A stretch of DNA of 64,000 nt from assembly GCF_002197845.1 (NCBI RefSeq), contig NZ_NIDE01000004.1:1054001-1118000 (forward strand), in the 5' to 3' direction. Each line of letters opens with the position of its first letter. The stretch's first letter is position 1. The notes under the pieces are model-generated. The model did no database searches. It saw only the letters and a list, made by a program, of their open reading frames with translations, and was not told the origin of the DNA. This document shows, one piece after another, positions 1 to 7,027 of this stretch. Source of the DNA: Fimbriiglobus ruber. GTDB lineage: Bacteria > Planctomycetota > Planctomycetia > Gemmatales > Gemmataceae. A program made the position numbers and the translations under genes.

Positions 1-351
1 CTCCACGCGGACGGCATCCACATGGGCGTCATCAACGCCCGGTTCGTGAAGCCGCTCGACCGGGAGACGATCCTGCGGGCGGTCGAATTGCTGCCCCTGG
101 TCGTGACCGTCGAGGAAGGAACACTGGAAGGCGGGTTCGGCAGCGCGGTGCTGGAAGCCGCGAACGCGGCCGGCCTGGACGCGCGGAACGTACTCCGCAA
201 GGGCATCCCGGACAAGTTCATCGAACACGGCGACCGCGCCGAACTCCTCGCCGACATCGGCCTGGATGTGGACGGCCTGGTGGCCGCCGTCCGCAAGTAC
301 CGCGAGGAGTGCGCCGACCGCGACAGCCTGAGCGGGTACGCCGTTGGGTAA
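1..351 (+). CDS. dxs: 1-deoxy-D-xylulose-5-phosphate synthase, C-terminal part (truncated by window start)
   Basis: The reading frame is open from base 1 and gives about 116 residues before the stop. The sequence (GVINARFVKPLDRE, then LVVTVEEGTLEGGFGSAV, then GIPDKFIEHGDRAELL) matches the transketolase C-terminal domain of DXS, the thiamine-diphosphate enzyme that condenses pyruvate and glyceraldehyde 3-phosphate in the first step of the MEP isoprenoid pathway. The catalytic N-terminal domains lie outside the window. A related transketolase-like enzyme cannot be fully excluded from the C-terminus alone, but the PDKFIEHG segment is typical of DXS. Confidence 0.85.
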   Translation, partial: LHADGIHMGVINARFVKPLDRETILRAVELLPLVVTVEEGTLEGGFGSAVLEAANAAGLDARNVLRKGIPDKFIEHGDRAELLADIGLDVDGLVAAVRKYREECADRDSLSGYAVG

Positions 352-380
352 GGGGATTGCCCGCTCGTGAGGACATCGAC

Positions 381-797
381 ATGCCCTGGGTATTCGATCC
401 CCATTCCGGTGGCGTCAAGATTCCCGACACCGTCCGCAAGCGGACGGCCGAACGCATCGAGCGGTACGCCGCCCAACATTACGCCGGGAAGTACACGCGG
501 CTCGACATCCGCTTCCGCGGCGTGCTCTGCTACATCGATGCGTATACCGAACCGGAAGACCCTTCGCCCGACTTCCTCAAAGTGACCGGGGAAACCAAGG
601 AAGAGTTTCTGGCACGGGTCCGGTCCTTTGCTTTCCACCTCTGCCGACTGCGGCACTTCACTGAAGACCGTTGGAGTCTTGCGTTTTATACCTATAGCAA
701 CGAACGGTATGAGCCGTGCGTCTTCGAGAACGGCACGTTCTTCGGGACTCCCGAAGAGGGGTTCGAGGTCGGGGCGACTTACCTACGGCAAGATTGA
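381..797 (+). CDS. Hypothetical protein, 138 aa
   Basis: A soluble 138-residue protein with no signal peptide or membrane segment, starting at ATG 381, 30 bases after the dxs stop. The composition is charged and aromatic (YAAQHYAGKYTRLDIRFRG, WSLAFYTYSNERYEPCVF), and codon use resembles that of its neighbours, so it looks like a real gene. I do not recognise a family. A longer reading frame from 309 overlaps dxs and adds residues with no conserved character, so ATG 381 is preferred. It may be co-transcribed with dxs. Confidence 0.6.
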   Translation: MPWVFDPHSGGVKIPDTVRKRTAERIERYAAQHYAGKYTRLDIRFRGVLCYIDAYTEPEDPSPDFLKVTGETKEEFLARVRSFAFHLCRLRHFTEDRWSLAFYTYSNERYEPCVFENGTFFGTPEEGFEVGATYLRQD

Positions 798-852
798 CCA
801 CCGGTTTTCCCCGGCCGTGATCTCCCGATCCTTTCATTAATCCACGGCCCCC

Positions 853-2061
853 ATGCTCACCGGCAAACTCGTCCGCGTCCGGCACGCCCGCAACAAACTG
901 GTGCCGCTCTACCTGGACGCCCGCAACAAGGACTGGCTCGGGATCGCCGAACAACTCCTCCTCGCGTACCGGGACAGTGCCGGACGTACCCGTGGGGAAG
1001 TCGAAGCCGAACTCGCTGATTTGGTTGGCGAAGGGCCCAATCAACTCGTCGTGCAGGGGCTCGCCAAACTGCTCGAAGACCGGTGTGAGTTCGAGGTGGC
1101 CGCGGACGTGCCGCCGGATCAGGTGCGGGAAGTCGTTTTCCGCACGGCCGCCCTCCGCCACGCCGACCGTGGCGGCGACCCGTTCGACCGCGCCGCCGTC
1201 CTCGCGGCTGCCGCGGGCGAACTCAAGATCACGCCCGAACAGGTCGATCTCGCCCTCTTCGCCGACCTGCGGGACGAGCAGCGCGTCCTCAAGTTCGAAG
1301 ACTGCACGCAAGACCAACTCCTCCACCGGTACAACGTCGCCCTCGCCCAGGCGATCTTGTTGAGGTGTACTGGTATGGAGGTCCGGGTGTGGAACGAAAC
1401 GCCGGCCCGGTTCCGGCAACTGTTCCGCGCCGTCAAGTTCCACCGCCTCATCGGGACCATCCGACCGGCCGAAGGCAACAGCTACAAAATCTTCCTCGAT
1501 GGCCCGCTGAGCCTGTTCCAGTCGACGCAGAAGTACGGCTTACAACTGGCGATGTTCCTGCCCGCCCTCTTGCACTGCAAGACGTTCGAGTTGCACGCGG
1601 AGGTCCGCTGGGGGGCGGAAAAGAAAGAGAAGGTGTTCGCCCTGACCGGGGCGGACGGGCTACGGTCGCACACGCCGGATTTCGGCGTCTACACGCCGCG
1701 CGAAGTCGAGTTCTTTGAGGAGAACTTCCGCACGTCGGTCGCCGACTGGCTGATCTCCGCCGACCCCACCCCGGTGCCGGTCGAGGGCACGACCTGGGTG
1801 CCCGACTTCACCCTCACGCACACGCCGACTGGCAAACAGGTTTACGCCGAGATCATCGGCTTTTGGCGAAAGGTCAGCATCGAGGAACACTACCAGCGGC
1901 TCAAGCGAGCCCTGCCGGGGCGGTTCGTGCTGGTCGTGTCCGAACAGAACCGCACCGACGAGGCGGACGAATTCGCCACAGGCGCGGGCGTTTATCGATA
2001 CAAGCGCACCCCGATCGCAGCCGAAGTGGCGAAAGTCGCCGCCGCAGCCGCAGGCGTGTAA
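853..2061 (+). CDS. DUF790 family protein (Bax1-like nuclease family)
   Basis: 402 residues opening with MLTGKLVRVRHARNKLVPLY, a start typical of DUF790. The C-terminal third has the conserved pattern SHTPDFGVYTPREVEFFEENF, then TWVPDFTLTHT, then VYAEIIGFWRK, which fits a PD-(D/E)xK-like nuclease core (acidic PDF plus E-I-I-G). Archaeal members (Bax1) bind the XPB helicase and act as a nuclease in nucleotide-excision-repair-type processing, and bacterial members are often beside an XPB-like helicase. None is present in this window: the neighbours are dxs upstream and a convergent acyltransferase gene. The role in DNA repair is inferred from the family. Confidence 0.8.
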   Translation: MLTGKLVRVRHARNKLVPLYLDARNKDWLGIAEQLLLAYRDSAGRTRGEVEAELADLVGEGPNQLVVQGLAKLLEDRCEFEVAADVPPDQVREVVFRTAALRHADRGGDPFDRAAVLAAAAGELKITPEQVDLALFADLRDEQRVLKFEDCTQDQLLHRYNVALAQAILLRCTGMEVRVWNETPARFRQLFRAVKFHRLIGTIRPAEGNSYKIFLDGPLSLFQSTQKYGLQLAMFLPALLHCKTFELHAEVRWGAEKKEKVFALTGADGLRSHTPDFGVYTPREVEFFEENFRTSVADWLISADPTPVPVEGTTWVPDFTLTHTPTGKQVYAEIIGFWRKVSIEEHYQRLKRALPGRFVLVVSEQNRTDEADEFATGAGVYRYKRTPIAAEVAKVAAAAAGV

Positions 2062-2109
2062 GTCCGAATCTGGTTCATCAAGGGACCAAACGGTCCGACG
2101 ACCACGAAT

Positions 2110-2898
2110 TTATGCGACCGCCCGCTCCGCCAACTGATGAATCTCGTTCTCGCTCTCGTCGACTTCTCCCCGGAGTTCGTAGAGGATCGGCCCGGTGAGT
2201 TCGTCTTCGAGCCGTGCGAGGGCGCGGGCGACGGTCGCACCGTCCATGACCCGGTGGTCGTAGATGATCCGGACATCGACCGCCCCGTCGGCCCCGACCA
2301 CGCCATAAGTTAACGTGACTGAGAGAGGCGACAGCGGGTGGAGGGACGTCGCCCCGAGGGAAGAGTACGCGGTCAGGCCGAACGTCCCGAACTGCCCGGG
2401 GCGGGTCCGCGAGATGTTCAACCCCAGCCACATACCCAACCGCCGTAGTGGCCGCGGCAGTCGCGCGAACGACAGCAACTTCCGGAATGAGGAGATGTCC
2501 TCAATCGGATCCTCGGCGAATTCCCGGATTCGGGAGTGGACTTCGGCGAGCGGGAGTTTAGCCGGATTCCAGACGCGCCCGAAAAATACGGCCGGCTCGC
2601 CCTCATATTCGCGCTCGACGGCAATGCTCGCCACGCTCGTGGGGTATTCGACCAGATGGGGCCAGGGCAGCTTCACGTACGCGCGCCGGAGAACCGGCAT
2701 GTCCGCCGCGACCCGTGCGAACGCTTTGAGAAACACCGCCGGCCACCCGGGCCGGTCCGGGCACCGCACGCGGGCGGCCGCCACGTCTCTCAAGACCATC
2801 CGACGCTGGACCGGGACCGTCGGAATCTCGGCCGCGAAGTGCAGCATGTCTTCGATGAACCGCCGTGGGGCAGACAATCGGATCCACCGACTTCGCAT
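2110..2898 (-). CDS. 2-oxoacid dehydrogenase acyltransferase-like (E2 catalytic domain) protein
   Basis: 262 residues corresponding to the catalytic domain of dihydrolipoyl acyltransferases. The C-terminal motif DVRIIYDHRVMDGA contains the DHRxxDG active-site signature (His base), preceded by a TAYSSLGATSLHPLSPLSVT segment. There is no lipoyl domain and no peripheral-subunit-binding domain, so it is unlikely to be a conventional pyruvate dehydrogenase E2. The ATG overlaps the stop of the upstream methyltransferase by one base (TGATG), so the two are translationally coupled. The acyl acceptor is unknown. Transfer of an acyl group to a small molecule or lipid is an inference. Confidence 0.75.
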   Translation of the reverse strand: MRSRWIRLSAPRRFIEDMLHFAAEIPTVPVQRRMVLRDVAAARVRCPDRPGWPAVFLKAFARVAADMPVLRRAYVKLPWPHLVEYPTSVASIAVEREYEGEPAVFFGRVWNPAKLPLAEVHSRIREFAEDPIEDISSFRKLLSFARLPRPLRRLGMWLGLNISRTRPGQFGTFGLTAYSSLGATSLHPLSPLSVTLTYGVVGADGAVDVRIIYDHRVMDGATVARALARLEDELTGPILYELRGEVDESENEIHQLAERAVA

Positions 2899-3703
2899 CA
2901 GTCCGCCCTCGTAAGGGGTTTGGTCGTTTGGAAAATGTACGCTTGATCACAGTAGCTCAGCCGGTGGGCGGTGCCGGTAAAGCCTGTGGCCGCTAACTTC
3001 CGCTCGATTTGGGCGGCGGGCAGATAATGGAATCGACCGACCCGTGCTTCCCGCTTTAACCAGCTCCCGTATTTCATCATCCGCCAGGCCCGCTTGAGGT
3101 ACCGCAAAGGCCGGTTGACCCGGACCGCCGCCCCCAACGACCGCCAGGCCACGGCCTCCCACGACGGCTCCGGCACGTTGACCGAGAACACGAACCGCCC
3201 GCCGGGGCGGAGGACGCGGAACACCTCGGCGAGAACCCGGTCGTAAGCGGCAGACGTCCACGCCCCGGTGACCGGGTCGCGCGATTCGGCGTAAGAAATC
3301 GACAGGCCGGAGACGACGTGATTGAAGGACGCGTCCGCGAACGGCCCGAGGCCGTCACTGAAGTTGTGGCAAACGAATCGCACACGGTCGCCCGTCGGCG
3401 GGGATAATTCCTGCCGGAGTCTGGCATACGCATCTTCGTTAGCGGCCGCACAATCGGTCCCGACGACTTCTTGAACGGCCCCGCCGGTTTTTTCCCAGAG
3501 AGCCCGGGAGATAGCCCCGCCGCCGCACCCCAGGTCGAGCCACCGCTCGCCGGCCCCGGGCGCGGCCCACGCGACCGTATCGGCGAGCAGTTGCTGATAC
3601 GGGGGACGTCGTGCTGGCCCCAAAATGCCTTCGCACACTTGGCGTCCGGCCAATAGTTTTTGACCTCGGTGGCGGCTACCACGGAACTCTCCAACGGGGG
3701 CAA
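2898..3703 (-). CDS. Class I SAM-dependent methyltransferase, with an apparent -1 frameshift
   Basis: The downstream frame carries the SAM-binding motif WLDLGCGGGAISRAL, then VVGTDC (motif II region) and VFRVLRPGGRFVFSVN (post-II/III region). The N-terminus lies in another frame starting at ATG 3703: KNYWPDAKCAKAFWGQHDVP, which must join PYQQLLADTVAW. The switch is at the C5 run (plus-strand G5, 3601-3605). One extra base there gives a continuous 268-residue protein. An unshifted start at 3776 gives a protein without this conserved N-terminus. The gene ends in a one-base overlap with the acyltransferase. Substrate unknown. The frameshift is either a real mutation or a consensus error. Confidence 0.7.
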
Positions 3704-3830
3704 AAATCGCGGGAGGGAAGGTGTAACACGAGACGACGAGACTGCACAATCTGAATATTCTGGGGACCGACTTCACCCGTCATCGGATCTTTCTTCATCC
3801 CGTTGTTCCGTGCGAATCACGCAAGGGAAT

Positions 3831-4065
3831 CGATCCACCCCTGCGACCTCAGACTAACCGCGGACACCGTTAGGGACGGAACCTGTCCGACCGGCCGTCG
3901 TCAGGCGGAAGGGACCACGAATCACAGGGGCCGAGGGAGTTTCTGCGCTTTTTGCGCCGTGTAGCGCGTTTTCTGACGGTGGACGGACCAGGACATCACT
4001 ACACGACAAAGTGGTTGGACCAGTAGACCGCGTTGCGTCGACGGGCACCGACTTGCACGCGCGGG
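3831..4065 (+). repeat. Dispersed intergenic repeat, copy A (about 235 bp)
   Basis: This stretch is recognisably similar, in the same orientation, to 30073-30304. Shared blocks include CCCTGCGACCTCAGACTAAC, GCGTTTTCTGACRGTGG, and GTCGACGGGCAYCGACTTG followed by CACGCGCGGG. Between them the copies differ by substitutions and small indels that change every frame, so the repeat is probably not coding. It fills most of the gap between the methyltransferase and glycosyltransferase genes. The rest of 3704-4171 shows nothing recognisable beyond the AAGGGAAGGAA ribosome-binding region of the next gene. Confidence 0.75.
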
Positions 4066-4171
4066 CCGGGGCCGGTTTCTGCGCCCACGCAGTTGGTGTT
4101 GCGTCCGAAGGACGGGGGTGTTTATAGTCCGTCGCTTCAAGCACCCGGGCCGTGCCAAGGGAAGGAACCCA

Positions 4172-5296
4172 ATGGCCGTGGCAGTCTTCCCGACGACCGA
4201 TTCGTCCGACGCACCCGCTGGGTGGGCGCACGCTTACGCACCGACCGGCCACCGCACCCTGGCCCCGCGCCTCCGCACGCGGTCGCCGGCCGGCGGGTCG
4301 GCGATCGAGACCCCGCAACTCTCCGTCGTCATTGTCAATTTCTGCCAGTGGCGGAACACCGCCCGGCTCACCCGCCAGTTGCGCCGGTCCGAGGCCGTCC
4401 GCCGCGGGGCGGCCGAAGTCGTGATCGTGGACAACCGCTCGCCCGCCGACCGCGCGGCCCGCAAACTCAGCAAACTGTCCGGCGTGTCCGTCTATCTCAA
4501 CGAAGAAAATCAGGGGTTCGCGAAAGCCGTGAACCGCGGCAGCAAGCTGAGCCGCGGGGAGTGGGTTCTGCTGTTGAATCCGGACGTGACGGTTCCGCCG
4601 GGCTTCCTGGACGACGTACTCGACGCGGCCCAGCGGTGGCCGGCGCTCGATCCGCGGGCCGGCGTGATCGGCTTCCAAATGCGGCACCGGGACGGGACCA
4701 AACAGGCGTCGTCCGGCCCGTTCCCGACGCTCGCGAGTACGCTCAGCGGCTTACTACTGCCGCGGAGCCGCCGCAAGTGCCGGCACCAGCCGCTGGTCGG
4801 CCGGCGGGCGGTCCCGTGGGTGACCGGCGGCTGCCTGCTCGTCCGCCGCGACTGCTTTGAACAACTCGGCGGGTTGGACGAGACCTTTTTCCTTTATTAC
4901 GAAGACGTCGACTTTTGCCGGCGGGTCCGGGCGGCCGGGTGGTCGGTCTGGTACGAGCCCGACCTCCAGGTTACCCACCACTGGCCGCTGCACGCCCGGC
5001 AGGTTCCGCCCCCGCTCCGGCTGGTGACCCGCCACGCGCTGCTGACGTATTCACGTAAGCACTGGCCCGCATGGCAATCGAAGGTGCTGACCGGGATGGT
5101 GTGGCTGGAGGCCGGCGTCCGGGAACTGGCGGCCAAATGGCGGGCTCAGTCGGACGCGGGGATTTGCTACGGCGAACTCCGCCGGCTCGTCGCGGACGTT
5201 TCCCGCGGGCGAACCGACGCGGCGGCCGAGCGCATCCGCCACGCGGCCCGCTTCCTCGACACAATTGCCGCAGCCCAGGACGGGCGGACGGAATAG
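4172..5296 (+). CDS. Family 2 glycosyltransferase (rhamnosyltransferase-like)
   Basis: 374 residues with a GT2 GT-A fold beginning near residue 50: LSVVIVNFCQWRNTARL, then VVIVDNRSPADRA, ENQGFAKAVNRGS, and the DxD-type nucleotide-sugar/metal site WVLLLNPDVTVPPGF. The acceptor-side motif VTGGCLLVRRDCFEQLGGLD is followed by FFLYYEDVDFCRRVRAAGW, which holds the catalytic ED pair typical of WbbL-like rhamnosyltransferases. There are no membrane segments, so it probably works at the inner face of the cytoplasmic membrane on a polysaccharide or glycolipid. ATG 4172 is chosen because AAGGGAAGGAA lies just upstream. An in-frame start at 4118 lacks such a site. No other glycan genes are adjacent. Confidence 0.88.
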   Translation: MAVAVFPTTDSSDAPAGWAHAYAPTGHRTLAPRLRTRSPAGGSAIETPQLSVVIVNFCQWRNTARLTRQLRRSEAVRRGAAEVVIVDNRSPADRAARKLSKLSGVSVYLNEENQGFAKAVNRGSKLSRGEWVLLLNPDVTVPPGFLDDVLDAAQRWPALDPRAGVIGFQMRHRDGTKQASSGPFPTLASTLSGLLLPRSRRKCRHQPLVGRRAVPWVTGGCLLVRRDCFEQLGGLDETFFLYYEDVDFCRRVRAAGWSVWYEPDLQVTHHWPLHARQVPPPLRLVTRHALLTYSRKHWPAWQSKVLTGMVWLEAGVRELAAKWRAQSDAGICYGELRRLVADVSRGRTDAAAERIRHAARFLDTIAAAQDGRTE

Positions 5297-5359
5297 CTCC
5301 CGACCAACTTCACAAGAGAATGGTCGCGATTCGATAAGCCGATCCATCCACCTCGACGG

Positions 5360-6325
5360 TCACGGCGTTTTGCCCGGCACGTGCGTGACGGATATCAACT
5401 CCCGCAAAAACGCCTCCAACAACTCGTTCGCCACCGGCGAAGTCAAACAAACCGCGTGCAGCCGGTTGGCCGGCCGGAGGGTTTCGGCCAGCGGGCGGAC
5501 TTTCACGTCCGCGCCCGCCAGGGCCGCGACCGAACGCGGAACCAGCCCGACGCCGAACCCGGCCAGCACGTAGTCCAACAACACCCGCCACCCACCGACT
5601 TCGATCGCCACCACGGGCGGCACGGCCGGCGCGTGCCGCCGCACCCGCTCGTCCCACTGTTTCCGAATCGCGGAATCGGCCATCGGCAGGACCAGCGGCC
5701 AGTCGGCCAATTCTTCGAGGCCGATCGGTTGATTCGCGCCCGCGAACGCCCGCGCCCAAGGCGACTGGATCCCGCACGCCAGAACCAGCGTATCGTCCCC
5801 CAGACTCTCGACCCGGACCTCGCACCGGGCGATTTCGTGGATCGCCACGGGCGGGTACGTGACGAGGGCCAGATCGTACGTCCCGTTCGCGATCCCTTCG
5901 ATCCGCTGCCGGCCCCGGACGACGGCGACCTTGAGGACCGCGTCCGGGTGGCGGAGCCGGAGCGCGGCCGCCGCGGCCAACACGACCCCGCCCGCCGCCC
6001 CCTGCCCGCACGCGACGGTCAGTCCCGCCGTTCGTTCGGCTGCCGCGGTCGTCGTGAACTGGTGCCACCGCTCGACCTGCTCGGTCACCGCCGGGAGCAG
6101 CGTCCGGCCTTCGTCAGTCAGGTAAAACCGCTTGCCCCGCTTCTCCAGCCACGGCCGCGGCAGGTGCGGCGGCGTGGGGCGGACCAGCGGGCGGATCCGC
6201 TTCGACACGCTCGCCTCGTTCAGCCCGAGTTCGCGGGCGGTGGCCGTGACCGACCCGTTCAACCGGACGAGGACCACAAACGTGCGGCAGAGTTCGGGCG
6301 TGAGCGGCGTCGGGGGTGGCTGCAT
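5360..6325 (-). CDS. LysR-family transcriptional regulator
   Basis: 321 residues: an N-terminal winged helix-turn-helix (TPELCRTFVVLVRLNGSVTA, then TARELGLNEASVSKRIRPL) followed by a periplasmic-binding-protein-like effector domain (LTVACGQGAAGGVVLAAAAA; YDLALVTYPP; LPMADSAIRKQW; VLAGFGVGLVPRSVAAL). ATG 6325 places the DNA-binding domain at the very N-terminus, while an in-frame ATG at 6376 would add 17 weakly conserved residues. It is transcribed divergently from the NUDIX-like gene at 6419 across a gap of about 93 bp, so it may control the island to its right as LysR regulators often do. The effector is unknown. Confidence 0.88.
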   Translation of the reverse strand: MQPPPTPLTPELCRTFVVLVRLNGSVTATARELGLNEASVSKRIRPLVRPTPPHLPRPWLEKRGKRFYLTDEGRTLLPAVTEQVERWHQFTTTAAAERTAGLTVACGQGAAGGVVLAAAAALRLRHPDAVLKVAVVRGRQRIEGIANGTYDLALVTYPPVAIHEIARCEVRVESLGDDTLVLACGIQSPWARAFAGANQPIGLEELADWPLVLPMADSAIRKQWDERVRRHAPAVPPVVAIEVGGWRVLLDYVLAGFGVGLVPRSVAALAGADVKVRPLAETLRPANRLHAVCLTSPVANELLEAFLRELISVTHVPGKTP

Positions 6326-6418
6326 GATGGTCCCGGATGTTGCCGTCCGGTTGACGAAACGCGGCCGGTCGGGCAACTGACCAGCTTTCGCGGACAGAAT
6401 ATCAGACCGTCTCGTAAC

Positions 6419-6952
6419 ATGAATGAGGAGAACGATAAATCTGGCCCCGCAACGCCTAACCCCGGACCCGCCATGTCGCTCCCGTACCCGGTCATCGAAG
6501 TCGCGGTGGTGTTGATTACCGACCCCCGCGGCGAACGGCTCCTGGCCGATTACAACCCCGATTGGGGCGGCTTCACCTTACCCATGACGAAGCGGCGCAA
6601 CCCGGGCCACGCGGACGAACCCTGGGCGCAAGAGGCGGAATCGCCGCTCGCCGCCGCGACCCGGGCGGCGGTCGAAGTCCTCGGGCGGCCGCTGCCGCCC
6701 GACCGGCTCCCGGTCCCTTTGCCGTTTGAACTGCCGCCGTGGGAAGTCAGCCTCCGGGACGGCGGCTGGAAGCGGTACACCCGGTGGCCCTTCGCGCTGG
6801 TGGCGGACGGCACCCCGCACCCGCTCCCGGGACACGTCGCGTTGTGGCTCACCCCGGCCGAGTTCGAGAAGTACGAACCGATTTCCCCGACCGTCAGCCA
6901 GATACTGGGGGCAATCCCGTTCGTAGACGTGAAGAAAGCCTTGCGGCTGTGA
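6419..6952 (+). CDS. NUDIX-like protein with degenerate Nudix box
   Basis: 177 residues (or 159 from ATG 6473). The core VIEVAVVLITDPRGERLLAD, then WGGFTLPMTKRR, then LAAATRAAVEVLGRPLPPDR follows the layout of a NUDIX hydrolase: strand, G-loop, W..F.LP, then the helix normally reading REUXEEXG. Here that helix reads RAAVEVLG, so two of the metal-binding glutamates are missing and hydrolysis is doubtful. It is first in a plus-strand run of five genes and lies 75 bp before the kinase-like gene. A ligand-binding role in a nucleotide-signalling system is an inference. No Shine-Dalgarno clearly decides between the two starts. Confidence 0.6.
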   Translation: MNEENDKSGPATPNPGPAMSLPYPVIEVAVVLITDPRGERLLADYNPDWGGFTLPMTKRRNPGHADEPWAQEAESPLAAATRAAVEVLGRPLPPDRLPVPLPFELPPWEVSLRDGGWKRYTRWPFALVADGTPHPLPGHVALWLTPAEFEKYEPISPTVSQILGAIPFVDVKKALRL

Positions 6953-7027
6953 TCGGGAGAGTCGACCCGCGTCACCCCGAATGTTACCGCGCCGTCGCCC
7001 CATCACTCGACTACCGAGGGATCGCCC

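Noticed and set aside
3854-4687. 277-residue minus-strand frame crossing repeat copy A and the glycosyltransferase
   Set aside because: It overlaps a well-supported gene, and the part in the repeat is not conserved in frame with copy B.
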